64,000 nt of DNA from Actinomyces naeslundii. GTDB taxonomy: Bacteria > Actinomycetota > Actinomycetes > Actinomycetales > Actinomycetaceae. The notes under the pieces are model-generated. The model was not told where the DNA came from. It did not search any database and was given only the letters and a program-made list of their open reading frames with translations. This document shows positions 45,380 to 55,249 of the stretch, piece after piece (positions within the stretch are counted from its first letter, which is position 1; each line of letters starts with the position of its first letter). The position numbers were made by a program, and so were the translations under genes. The stretch covers positions 82,571 to 146,570 of the forward strand of contig NZ_MSRR01000001.1 in assembly GCF_001956585.1 (NCBI RefSeq), read 5' to 3'.

Positions 45380-45385
45380 TACGCT
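45380..45385 (+). promoter_or_regulatory. -10 element of the 45392 gene (leaderless type)
   Basis: TACGCT lies 6 nt before the ATG, with no Shine-Dalgarno. Confidence 0.4.
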
Positions 45386-45391
45386 GGGTGC

Positions 45392-45691
45392 ATGCCCTCG
45401 TACCGATCTATTCTCACGGTGACCGTGCTCAAGCCGGGACATGCGCCGGAGGACGTCGAGTCCGCCGCCCGTAACGCCGTGAGGCGTATGACCGTTCTGG
45501 AGTCGTTCCAGATCGGCATCGTGCGCGGCCGGCCCCGAGTGACAGTCCGTTTCACGAGTATCGACGATGCCGAGGCCCGCGAGGTGCACGCGATCGTCGT
45601 CGATGAGGTCAGGAAGGTCGCCCAGGTCGAGCAGGTGTGGCCGGCCCGCGTCCGCGCAGGCAGAAGCGTGCCGCTGGAGCGGGGCTCGTGA
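45392..45691 (+). CDS. Small conserved-looking protein of unknown function
   Basis: 99 residues, soluble, charged and mixed alpha/beta. It begins MPSYRSILTVTVLKPGHAPEDVE, reminiscent of ferredoxin-like PurS-type folds but with no purine-synthesis neighbours. It lies between tRNA-Pro and tig. I use ATG 45392, with a -10 six bases upstream, instead of the longer frame from 45317. No function can be given. Confidence 0.65.
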   Translation: MPSYRSILTVTVLKPGHAPEDVESAARNAVRRMTVLESFQIGIVRGRPRVTVRFTSIDDAEAREVHAIVVDEVRKVAQVEQVWPARVRAGRSVPLERGS

Positions 45692-45879
45692 CTGACCGCG
45701 ACTGAGCGTGACGGCCCTCGACCCTGTGTCCAGAGTCATGCGCCAGGAGAGGATGCATCATCGATCCGACTGCCCGTTTGCCCTAAGATGGCACGGATTG
45801 ACGCCACAGACGCGCGTCCGCCGAACACTACCGAACGCTTCGGTGTTACCGCAGAACTCAGACCTTGGGAGCAACCCCC

Positions 45880-47253
45880 GTGAAGACCACTGTCGAGAAT
45901 CTTGACCCCAGTCGCATCAAGCTGACCGTCGAGGTCCCCTATGAGGAGCTCAAGCCGAGCCTTGATGCCGCCTACAAGGAGATCGGCTCCCAGATCCAGG
46001 TTCCCGGCTTCCGCCGCGGTCACGTTCCCAACCGGGTCATCGACCAGCGGGTCGGCCGTGGGACCGTCATCCAGGAGGCCGTCAACAACAAGCTCTCCGA
46101 CTTCTACCGGGACGCCATCACCGAGGCCGAGCGGGTCCCCATGCTCCAGCCCGAGGTCGACGTTGTCGAGCTGCCCAACGCCACCGGTGAGAACGGTGGC
46201 CAGCTCGCCTTCTCCGCCGAGGTCACCGTTCGCCCCGTCATCGAGCTGCCCGACCTGAGCAAGACCGAGCTGACCGTGGACGCCGTCGAGGTCACCGACG
46301 AGGACGTCGACACCGAGATGGACAACCTGCGCGCCCGTTTCGGTTCGCTGAAGTCCGTGGGGCGCAAGGCCAAGACCGGTGACTTCGTCACCATTGACCT
46401 CAAGGCGGTCATCGACGGCGAGGAGGTCGACTCCATCTCCGGTGTCTCCTACGAGATCGGCAAGGGCAACATGCTCAAGGGCCTGGACACCGCGCTGCGT
46501 GGTCTCAAGACCGACGAGTCCGCGACCTTTACCACCGAGCTGGCCGGCGGTGAGCACGCAGGTGAAAAGGCTGAGGTCACCGTGACCGCCACGGCCGTCA
46601 AGCAGCGCGAGCTGCCCAAGGTCGATGACGAGTTCGCCCAGCTCGCCTCCGAGTTCGACACCGTCGAGGAGCTGCGCGAGGACCTCATCAAGCAGGTCAC
46701 CGAGCGTAAGACCGGGGAGCAAGCCGTCGCCGCCCGTGACGCCCTGCTCGAGCAGCTGCGCAGCGAGGTCTCCTTCGACGTCCCTGAGGCCGTTGTCGAG
46801 GCTGAGATCGCCCAGCACCTCCAGGCCGAGGGCAAGGAGAGCGACGAGGAGCACGCCAAGGAGATCCGGGACGACATCGTCACCGGCGTGCGTGACCAGA
46901 TCATCCTCGACGTCCTGGCCGAGGACCTCAAGGTCGGCGTGGCTCAGGACGAGCTCCTCGAGTTCCTCTTCCAGACCGCTCAGCAGTACGGTATGGAGCC
47001 CGCCCAGTTCCTTCAGGGGGCCCAGCAGGCCGGCCAGATCCCTGCCTTCGTCTCCGAGGTCGCTCGTAACAAGTCGCTGGCCATGGCCCTGCGTCAGGCC
47101 AAGGTCGTGGACTCCAAGGGCGAGGCCGTTGACCTGTCGGCCTACATCGGCTCCGACGAGGACGATGCCGCAGCGGCTGCAGAGGCTGCTGCTGTCGCAG
47201 CCGCCGAGACGTCCGAGGAGAGCACCGACTCTGCCGAGAGTGACGATGAGTGA
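45880..47253 (+). CDS. tig: Trigger factor
   Basis: 457 residues. Ribosome-bound chaperone and prolyl isomerase. The ribosome-binding signature GFRRGHVPNRVI is near residue 45, the FKBP domain (GDFVTIDLKAVIDGEEVD) near 165-245, and a helical C-terminal domain follows. The extreme C-terminus is an Ala/Glu/Ser/Asp-rich acidic tail, common in actinobacteria. GTG 45880 has GGGAG upstream. Precedes a strong terminator; clpP genes lie 2.8 kb on, a variant of the usual tig-clpP-clpX order. Confidence 0.96.
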   Translation: MKTTVENLDPSRIKLTVEVPYEELKPSLDAAYKEIGSQIQVPGFRRGHVPNRVIDQRVGRGTVIQEAVNNKLSDFYRDAITEAERVPMLQPEVDVVELPNATGENGGQLAFSAEVTVRPVIELPDLSKTELTVDAVEVTDEDVDTEMDNLRARFGSLKSVGRKAKTGDFVTIDLKAVIDGEEVDSISGVSYEIGKGNMLKGLDTALRGLKTDESATFTTELAGGEHAGEKAEVTVTATAVKQRELPKVDDEFAQLASEFDTVEELREDLIKQVTERKTGEQAVAARDALLEQLRSEVSFDVPEAVVEAEIAQHLQAEGKESDEEHAKEIRDDIVTGVRDQIILDVLAEDLKVGVAQDELLEFLFQTAQQYGMEPAQFLQGAQQAGQIPAFVSEVARNKSLAMALRQAKVVDSKGEAVDLSAYIGSDEDDAAAAAEAAAVAAAETSEESTDSAESDDE

Positions 47254-47306
47254 GCTGACAGCCGGCTGCGCAGTGAGCTGATACTGCCCCGGAATACGGG
47301 GAACCT

Positions 47307-47346
47307 TCGGCGGGCCCGCCTTCTTACGAGAAGGAGGGCCCGCCGA
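47307..47346 (+). terminator. Terminator of tig
   Basis: Outer arms 47307-47317 and 47336-47346 pair over 11 bp, with a second paired segment inside (CCTTCTT/AGAAGG). No long U-run. Confidence 0.65.
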
Positions 47347-47393
47347 TCTGCGTGTCGCCCAGATGCTGTTACCGGGCAGCTGCGGAATCGAGT

Positions 47394-48527
47394 TCAGCTC
47401 GCGGGTACCAGCTCTTTGCGCTTGGGACGAATGACGCCGAAGTTACGCTCCGGAATTGCCATCTTGAAGTAGTAGGCCACTCCGATGGGAACCACGATGA
47501 GACTCACGAAGAGGCAGTAGAAGGGCTGGAAGATGAGCCACTTGTTCCCGTGGTCCCAGTGAAGCCAGACGATGGCTGCGTAGTAGATGAACAGTGCGAG
47601 CAGGAGCGTCCAACCCGGGTCGACGACGGCGATCCACCTGAGGACGAACATACTGATCACGACGATGCCGCTGTAGAGCCACAGGAACGGGTGCTGGAAG
47701 ACGAATCTGAAGTTGACGATGAAAAGTCTGAAGGAACCGCCGCTCCACGCGATTCGCTGACGCCACCACGCATAGAGCGTGTCAGGGGCGTTGGTGTTGA
47801 CGTGGGCAAGAATATGCACGGCCTTGTACCCCAGAGCGTCCCCGATAATGCCGGACTCGATGTCGTTTCCCTGAAAGAACAGTGAGTGACGGGCCATGAT
47901 CTGGCGCATGACGTCGGTCTTGCCGATATGAAGGGCGCCGCTGAGCAGCCACGGCATGATTCTACGGGCGCGCATGGAGACGACGTACTCATGGCGTTGC
48001 ATCTGGACGATGAAGGGGCCCGTCTTCTGGGGCACGATGGTGACCGAGGCGAAGTCGGCCTTATTGGCCACCAGCGCGCCAATGATGTGGGTCAGCGGCT
48101 CCTGCGCCGTGGTGTCCGCGTCAAGGCAGACGGTGTAGGAGTTCAGCGGGGCGGCCAGCAGTGCGTCGCGGACGACCGTGTCCCGAGTGATCCCAGAGGT
48201 GCTTCGCTTGCGTCCGACCTTGCGGGGAACGTACTCGCTGCGGAAGATCCGGAATCCGTAGCGGATGGCAATGTCCTCGAGGTCGCGATAGAACTGCTCC
48301 GACTCGCCGGAGGTGGTGCACAGGACCACTCGGTCACCGTAGGGGCGCAGGTAGTCTGCATTCTGGAGATACTTGACGTTGCCATAGATCGGTACGAGGA
48401 CGCTGAAATCGTCCGAAGTAATGCTCGGGTCCAGCTCCACAGCCTTGTACCATTTCGAGGTGACGCCGGCCCATATGTCAATTCCGATCCAGAATAGGAT
48501 TCCCACCAGCAGGGTAATGACGATCAT
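47394..48527 (-). CDS. Membrane glycosyltransferase, GT2 family
   Basis: 377 residues. An N-terminal membrane helix (residues 1-20), a GT-A domain with SVLVPIYGNVKYL near 42, the metal-binding DADTT near 137, an acidic NDIESG near 218 and WWRQRIAWSGGSFR (a Q/RXXRW-type motif) near 247, then about four membrane helices. This is the layout of hyaluronan/cellulose-synthase-like processive enzymes that polymerise and export a glycan. AAAGGA precedes the ATG by 8 nt. Its base composition is somewhat less GC-rich than tig or clpX and it interrupts the tig-clp region, so it may be acquired. Confidence 0.85.
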   Translation of the reverse strand: MIVITLLVGILFWIGIDIWAGVTSKWYKAVELDPSITSDDFSVLVPIYGNVKYLQNADYLRPYGDRVVLCTTSGESEQFYRDLEDIAIRYGFRIFRSEYVPRKVGRKRSTSGITRDTVVRDALLAAPLNSYTVCLDADTTAQEPLTHIIGALVANKADFASVTIVPQKTGPFIVQMQRHEYVVSMRARRIMPWLLSGALHIGKTDVMRQIMARHSLFFQGNDIESGIIGDALGYKAVHILAHVNTNAPDTLYAWWRQRIAWSGGSFRLFIVNFRFVFQHPFLWLYSGIVVISMFVLRWIAVVDPGWTLLLALFIYYAAIVWLHWDHGNKWLIFQPFYCLFVSLIVVPIGVAYYFKMAIPERNFGVIRPKRKELVPAS

Positions 48528-49083
48528 GCGACGGTCCTTTCTGGTGCATGGAATTGTGCGGGCTTGCTGAGCACGGGGGACCCCTTACTGGGTGGTGTGG
48601 CAGGCGTGAGACGTTGGACGAGAGAAGTTATTGAAGAGTGAAATAATGTGGTAGGGTGGTTGCGGCGAGAACTCGGTCCGGGAGTCATCGGACATGCGGA
48701 CTCTCTAGATATTCTCTGGGTGGATAAAATCGATGGTGCCACGCCTGCGATGCCTGTGCCACGGAGTGGGAAGCGGGTCACGTCAAGATCTCGGGCACCC
48801 ACAATCTAACCTACGGAAGGTTTAGTTTTCCCACTAAGGGGCGTGAGTTGCCTTACCGCCCCCGCCGGTCGTCGAATCGGCGTGAGGCGCGACACTGTGC
48901 GCGATGCTCGTGGTTGACCGCGGTTCCGCTGGCTTGAACGGGTGTCCTAATGCGTCCGTGACTTTGCGGAACTCACAGGAGTGGGGGCGCGGAGAGTCTC
49001 ACCCTGCGCGCCCCCACTCCAGGTGCTGGATCGCGGTCTGCCGGCCGGTGGGCTCGCCGTCGGTCGGCATCTCCTGTTCTTGG
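48528..49083. other. Intergenic region between the GT2 and cupin genes
   Basis: 556 nt, more AT-rich than its surroundings. It contains an everted CTAACCT/AGGTTTAG pair (48806-48812, 48818-48825) and the cupin-side hairpin at 48980. I see no supported coding frame. It probably holds the GT2 promoter, which I cannot place. Confidence 0.4.
48980..49018 (-). terminator. Hairpin downstream of the cupin gene
   Basis: 11-bp arms 48980-48990 and 49008-49018 pair perfectly. About 65 nt after the cupin stop on the minus strand. Confidence 0.5.
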
Positions 49084-49452
49084 TTACTTCGTGGTGGTCG
49101 TGCCCGCCTTGTCGACGTCGACCATCACCAGCTGCATGCGGCACGGTGACACGGCCGTCAGCGCGTGACGCTCACCGGGGGCCAGGTAGATGACATCCCC
49201 GGCGCCCATCCGCTCGGTGCGTTCACCGATGGAGAAGTCCATCTCGCCCTCCAGGAGCGTGACGATCACTGCGCGAGGGGAGGTGTGCTCGGTCAGCAGC
49301 TGACCGGTGTCGAAGGTGAAGATGACAGTGCGCAGAATCTCGTTGTTGACGACGACCCGTGAGGTCGTGGCCTCGTCGGAGATCGGCAGGGCATCGTTGA
49401 GGCCGAGCCGGAACAGAGACTCGGTGGACGGGGTGCTGGCTGCGGGGGACAT
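49084..49452 (-). CDS. Small cupin-fold protein
   Basis: 122 residues, one cupin domain. Candidate metal ligands: His in TEHTSPRAV near residue 57, Glu in LLEGEMDF near 70 and His in PGERHAL near 96. Single-domain cupins of this type act as small-molecule sensors or enzymes; no substrate can be inferred. AAGGAG is 6-7 nt before the ATG. Stands alone. Confidence 0.8.
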   Translation of the reverse strand: MSPAASTPSTESLFRLGLNDALPISDEATTSRVVVNNEILRTVIFTFDTGQLLTEHTSPRAVIVTLLEGEMDFSIGERTERMGAGDVIYLAPGERHALTAVSPCRMQLVMVDVDKAGTTTTK

Positions 49453-50030
49453 GTGTGCTCCTTCGGTGTTGGGGTGATCGGTGTTGGAGTGTGAGGGCTG
49501 TGGAGGCCGTCAACGCTAAGAGTGCTGGGGCGACCATGCCATGAGGCAGTGGCGCGGCGGGCGCAGCGCACAGCTCGAGCACCGGTGTCAGCGCGGCCAT
49601 GATGATAGGAGGTCACACCACGATGGACCATCCCGATGGCGCGCAGGACCTTGCCCCACAGGTGGACTCTCTGGTGCGTGGCGTTTGCCTGTACTGGACT
49701 CCCTGGGTGCGTCTCATGCTGTGCCGGAAGCGCAGGGCGCCCAGGACTACCGTCCTCGCCGGTGCGGTGATCGTCGCGGCGCAGGGGTGTGGCAGTAGCC
49801 TCCTGCTGCGATCCCGAGCTGGTGGCCGGTATGGCTGCTGGGATCCAGCGTGGTCGGCCTGACGGTCGTGGCGCTCGGGCGGCTCCGGGCCGTGCCGTGA
49901 GCTACAACGCGGTCGGGCTGTCGACCTGCGGGCGGGAAGCCTGCGCCGTGGGCGAAAAGGCTGTCATGGCGGGCATCGCGGACGGGGGCGCCGCGTTAGC
50001 GTTGGCGATACCGAACATGAGAGGACTGAC
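49453..50030. other. Intergenic region before clpP1
   Basis: 578 nt. Apart from a weak small frame at 49623-49862, nothing coding is evident. The clpP1 promoter should lie here but no two-box promoter stands out. GAGAGGA serves as the clpP1 ribosome-binding site. Confidence 0.35.
49623..49862 (+). CDS. Doubtful small ORF
   Basis: 79 residues with a possible AGGAGG 10 nt before the ATG. It has one weak hydrophobic stretch near residue 45-60 and four cysteines. No family resemblance, and codon use degrades toward the end. It may be a gene remnant or chance. Confidence 0.2.
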   Translation: MDHPDGAQDLAPQVDSLVRGVCLYWTPWVRLMLCRKRRAPRTTVLAGAVIVAAQGCGSSLLLRSRAGGRYGCWDPAWSA

Positions 50031-50669
50031 GTGAGCGAGCTCTATACACCCGCTGCGGTCGCCCCGCCCCAGGCAGCCGACGCCAACGGTGCAGGTCTGG
50101 GGCTGACCGACTCCATCTACAACCGCCTCCTCAAGGAACGCATCATCTGGCTCGGTTCCGAGGTGCGTGACGACAACGCCAACGCCATCTGCGCGCAGAT
50201 GCTGCTGCTGGCCGCCGAGGACCCCGAGCGGGACATCTACCTCTACATCAACAGCCCCGGTGGCTCGGTCACCGCCGGCATGGCCATTTACGACACCATG
50301 CAGTACGTCCAGCCCGATGTCGCCACCGTGGCCACAGGGCTCGCCGCCTCCATGGGACAGCACCTGCTGTCTGCCGGCGCCAAGGGAAAGCGTTACCTCA
50401 CGCCGCACGCCCGCGTGCTCATGCACCAGCCCTCCGGCGGGGCCGGTGGCTCAGCCACGGACATCCGCATCAACGCCGACCTCATCATCAAGATGAAGCA
50501 GGAACTCGCGGAGATCACAGCGGCCAACACCGGTCACACGGTGGAGGAGATCATCGCCGACTCCGACCGAGACCACTGGTTCTCGGCTCAGGAGGCCCTC
50601 GAGTACGGCTTCGTCGACCACATCGTGCGCTCCAGCCGGGAGATCGGCAAGCAGAACGGAGACAACTGA
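50031..50669 (+). CDS. clpP1: ATP-dependent Clp protease proteolytic subunit 1
   Basis: 212 residues. Serine protease; nucleophile Ser in [14 protein letters not shown] near residue 105 and His in LMHQPSGG near 130. [19 protein letters not shown] is the family core. In actinobacteria ClpP1 and ClpP2 form a mixed two-ring complex. GTG 50031 follows GAGAGGA with 7 nt. The next gene starts 1 nt after the stop. Confidence 0.95.
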   Translation: MSELYTPAAVAPPQAADANGAGLGLTDSIYNRLLKERIIWLGSEVRDDNANAICAQMLLLAAEDPERDIYLYINSPGGSVTAGMAIYDTMQYVQPDVATVATGLAASMGQHLLSAGAKGKRYLTPHARVLMHQPSGGAGGSATDIRINADLIIKMKQELAEITAANTGHTVEEIIADSDRDHWFSAQEALEYGFVDHIVRSSREIGKQNGDN

Positions 50670-50670
50670 T

Positions 50671-51345
50671 ATGTCCTCGACCCGTCCCTACTTCGAGGCC
50701 GTCGCCCGCCAGGCCGGTGCCATGCCGCAGGCCCGTTACGTGCTGCCCCAGTTCGAGGAGCGCACCGCCTACGGCTTCAAGCGTCAGGATCCCTATGCCA
50801 AGCTCTTCGAGGAACGTATCGTCTTCATGGGCGTTCAGGTCGACGACGCCTCGGCTGACGACATCATGGCCCAGCTCCTCGTCCTGGAGTCGCAGGACTC
50901 TGATGGCTTGATCACCATGTACATCAATAGCCCCGGCGGTTCCTTCACCGCGCTCACGGCCATCTACGACACCATGCAGTACATCAAGCCGCAGGTGCAG
51001 ACCGTCTGCCTGGGGCAGGCTGCTTCCGCTGCAGCGGTCCTGCTGGCCGCCGGCAGCCCGGGCAAGCGTCTGGCCCTTCCCAACGCGCGCGTCCTCATCC
51101 ACCAGCCCGCCATGGAGGGAATGCAGGGGCAGGCCAGCGACATCGAGATCGTGGCCAACGAGATCGACCGCATGCGCTCCTGGCTGGAGGACACGCTGGC
51201 GTCGCACACCGGTCAGGACCAGGAGAAGATTCATGCCGACCTTGAGCGTGACAAGATCCTGACTGCCGAGGCCGCTAAGGACTACGGGATCGTGGACCAG
51301 GTGCTCACCTCTCGCAAGACCTCGGCCTCTCCCCACTCCTCCTGA
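50671..51345 (+). CDS. clpP2: ATP-dependent Clp protease proteolytic subunit 2
   Basis: 224 residues. Ser in [14 protein letters not shown] near residue 115 and His in LIHQPAMEG near 140. [19 protein letters not shown] is conserved. It is the partner of ClpP1 and normally docks the ClpX ATPase. It begins one base after clpP1, so the two subunits are made in balance. A 15-bp hairpin follows, which partly separates it from clpX. Confidence 0.95.
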   Translation: MSSTRPYFEAVARQAGAMPQARYVLPQFEERTAYGFKRQDPYAKLFEERIVFMGVQVDDASADDIMAQLLVLESQDSDGLITMYINSPGGSFTALTAIYDTMQYIKPQVQTVCLGQAASAAAVLLAAGSPGKRLALPNARVLIHQPAMEGMQGQASDIEIVANEIDRMRSWLEDTLASHTGQDQEKIHADLERDKILTAEAAKDYGIVDQVLTSRKTSASPHSS

Positions 51346-51387
51346 CCTCCTGTCGGGTGAGTGGTGGTAGGGCAATGACACCGCCTG

Positions 51388-51420
51388 CGGCGCTCCTGCC
51401 GGTTGCCGGCGGGAGCGCCG
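51388..51420 (+). terminator. Terminator between clpP2 and clpX
   Basis: 15-bp stem (51388-51402 with 51406-51420, one G-U pair), 3-nt loop. Confidence 0.65.
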
Positions 51421-51590
51421 GCCGTACAGCCGGTGAAAATGAAGCCCCCAAACGCTGGCAGCAAGGTGCCCAACATGGCATATTGCGGACTGGACACGCC
51501 GCCATGCCCTCGGTGCACCTGCCGGTTCAGCCCGTAGGCTGACGCAGTGGCGCCCGGGTGCGGGGACCGAAGACGAATCTGGAGGAAGCT

Positions 51591-52888
<1,298 letters not shown>

Positions 52889-52892
<4 letters not shown>

Positions 52893-53209
52893 GCGAGGGG
52901 CGGGTCGGCGTCCCTGCGCAGCTGGCCGTCTACCGAGCCACGATCGACAACCTCGATGCCGCTCTCGTCCACCTCCTGGCCGAGCGCTTCCGCTGCACCC
53001 AGCAAGTGGGACTGCTCAAGGCCCGCCTTGACCTGCCTCCGGCTGATCCTGGACGTGAGCGCCAGCAGGTCGCACGCCTGCGAGCGCTGGCCGAGGAGTC
53101 TGGGCTCGACCCGATCTTCGCTGAGAAGTTCTTCGCCTTCATCGTTGCCGAGGTCATTCAGCACCACGAGGAGATCCGCGACGGGCATGAGGCCGAGCTC
53201 GCCCGGTGA
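52889..53209 (+). CDS. Chorismate mutase (AroQ class)
   Basis: 106 residues, all helical. Converts chorismate to prephenate. The N-terminal helix [20 protein letters not shown] contains the catalytic-pocket Arg, and a Lys in VGLLKARL and the [11 protein letters not shown] region match the short actinobacterial AroQ. The ATG overlaps the clpX stop by 4 nt, so it is co-translated with a protease subunit, an odd pairing. No signal peptide: the cytoplasmic form. Confidence 0.88.
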
Positions 53210-53310
53210 GCGGACCTGGCGGCGCCTACTGGCGCGACGTCGCAGGAGCGTACGCGAGACGCGGGGCAACCCGGAGAGCGGCTGAGCTCAACAGACTGTC
53301 GCAACAGCCC

Positions 53311-55212
53311 CTAGTCCTGCGACGGTGAGGCCGTGGTGCTGGGGACGAGCGGGGTACGCGTGTAGAGAGCATCGATCTCAGCCGCGAAGCGCTTCTCCGC
53401 CTCGGCGCGACGCACCTTGAGCGACGGCGTGAGCAGGCCGTTGGCCACTGTGAAGTCCGTGGGTAGCACCTCGAAGGTGCGAATCGACTCGGCCCGGGAG
53501 ACCGCCTCGTTGGTCCGCGCCACGGCACGTTCCAGGGCGGCGCGCACTCGGGGGTCCTGAGCGGCGTCGACGACGGTCATCTCCTCCAACCCGTGGGAGG
53601 ACAGCCACAGCGGCAGCATCTCAGCGTCCAGGGTGACGAGCGCCCCGACACATGGCCGGTTCTCGCCCACGACGAGTACCTGACTGACCAGCGGGTGCCC
53701 CCGGAGCCGATCCTCCAGAGGCGCCGGGGCGACGTTCTTGCCGCCGGCGGTGACGATGAGCTCCTTCTTGCGCCCGGTGATCCGCAAGAATCCCTCGGCG
53801 CCCTCGAAGGAGCCGATGTCACCGGTGCGCAGCCAGCCGTCATCGGTGAAGGCCTCGGCCGTGGCCTCGGGGTTGTTGTGGTAACCGGTGAAGGTGCCGA
53901 TGCCTCGAACCAGGATCTCCCCGTCCCCATCGAGGCGGACCGCGCAGCCGGGAAGCGGCGTGCCGACGGTTCCGATCCGGGTGGCTTCAGGCAGATTGAC
54001 ACAGCAGGGCCCCATGGTCTCGGTCAGGCCGTAGCCCTCAAGGACGGTGACTCCAGCGCCACGGTAGAAGTGTCCCAGGCGCTCGCCCAGTGGGCCGCCC
54101 CCGGAGACGACATGCGTGACCTGCCCGCCCAGCACGGAGCGCAGGGTGGAGAAGACAAGACGGTCGAAGGCCGCGCGCTGGGCCTTCAACCTGCGGGACG
54201 GCCCCTCGGGCGTGTCCAGGGCCCGCGAGTAGGCGATGGCGGTCTTGGCCGCCAGACGGAAGACCTTCTGCTTGGCTCCGGTAGCCTTGGCATCGGCGGC
54301 GTTGTAGATCTTCTCAAAGACACGAGGCACGGCCAGAACCGCGGTGGGCCTGAAGGAGCCCAGGTCCGCCACCAGGTTGCGCACGTCGGGCACGTGTCCC
54401 AGCACGCCCGAGTGCGAGCACACGATCGCGATCTCCACGAACCGGCCGAGCACATGGGCCAGTGGCAGGAACAGCAGGAAACGGACCTCAGCCCCTCCTA
54501 GGACCTCGGGCACGTGCGGGCAGACGTTGACGCACAGGTGCACCAGGTTGCCGTGGCTCAGCTCGACTCCCTTGGGGCGGCCGGTGGTGCCCGAGGTGTA
54601 GACGATCGTGGCCAGGGACTGCGAGCTCAGGGCCGCGGTGCGCCGATCGAGCTCGCCGGCGTCCACGCCTCGGCCGGCCTCGATGAGTCCCAGCACGTCC
54701 TCGCGCTCCACGCACAGGACCTGCAGGTCCGACAGCTCGGGGACTGCGGTCGTCAGCGCTCCGACCATGGAGGCCATGGCCTCGTTCTCCACGACGATGA
54801 GCCTCACCCCGGCGTCGGTGAGAATCCACTGAGCCTGCTCAGCCGAGGAGGTCTCATAGACGGGCACCACCACCAGGCCCGCCTCCCAAGCGGCGAAGTC
54901 CAGCAGCGTCCACTCATACGAGGTGTGCGACATGATGCCGATGGCGTCGCCGGGCTCAAGGCCCTTTGCCACGAGGCCTGCGGCCACCTCGCGCACTTCG
55001 GCGCGGAAGGCGCTGGCGCTCATCTCTCGCCAGCGTCGCCCCAGCGGGGACGTGCGGGCGATGAGTCCGCCGTCGGGGTTGCGCCGCACGCGCTCGGCCA
55101 GTGCCCAGGGCGTCGTCATGCCGTCGTGAACCGGGATCCTCAGCTCGGTGGTGTGCTCCTGCGACGAGGCGGAGAAGACGGTGTCGGCCGGGGAGGTGGA
55201 GGCGTCGGTCAT
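53311..55212 (-). CDS. fadD: Long-chain acyl-CoA synthetase (first of two)
   Basis: 633 residues, AMP-binding superfamily. Activates fatty acids with ATP and CoA. P-loop TIVYTSGTTGRPKGVELS near residue 210, the GYGLTETMGP segment near 400, WLRTGDIGSF near 465 and the A10-like lysine in GGKNVAP near 495. It is close to the gene at 55250 (shared segments throughout). ATG 55212 has CATACT 7 nt upstream (55225-55220), as in leaderless genes. Confidence 0.92.
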   Translation of the reverse strand: MTDASTSPADTVFSASSQEHTTELRIPVHDGMTTPWALAERVRRNPDGGLIARTSPLGRRWREMSASAFRAEVREVAAGLVAKGLEPGDAIGIMSHTSYEWTLLDFAAWEAGLVVVPVYETSSAEQAQWILTDAGVRLIVVENEAMASMVGALTTAVPELSDLQVLCVEREDVLGLIEAGRGVDAGELDRRTAALSSQSLATIVYTSGTTGRPKGVELSHGNLVHLCVNVCPHVPEVLGGAEVRFLLFLPLAHVLGRFVEIAIVCSHSGVLGHVPDVRNLVADLGSFRPTAVLAVPRVFEKIYNAADAKATGAKQKVFRLAAKTAIAYSRALDTPEGPSRRLKAQRAAFDRLVFSTLRSVLGGQVTHVVSGGGPLGERLGHFYRGAGVTVLEGYGLTETMGPCCVNLPEATRIGTVGTPLPGCAVRLDGDGEILVRGIGTFTGYHNNPEATAEAFTDDGWLRTGDIGSFEGAEGFLRITGRKKELIVTAGGKNVAPAPLEDRLRGHPLVSQVLVVGENRPCVGALVTLDAEMLPLWLSSHGLEEMTVVDAAQDPRVRAALERAVARTNEAVSRAESIRTFEVLPTDFTVANGLLTPSLKVRRAEAEKRFAAEIDALYTRTPLVPSTTASPSQD

Positions 55213-55219
55213 GGTGGCA

Positions 55220-55225
55220 AGTATG
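55220..55225 (-). promoter_or_regulatory. -10 element of the first fadD (leaderless type)
   Basis: CATACT lies 7 nt before the ATG at 55212, with no Shine-Dalgarno. Confidence 0.4.
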
Positions 55226-55249
55226 CCCGCCCCGAACGCTCGACGAGGT

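Noticed and set aside
48806..48825. Iron-box-like CTAACCT/AGGTTTAG
   Set aside because: The half-sites are everted relative to the DtxR/IdeR consensus and imperfect, so not a convincing iron regulator site.
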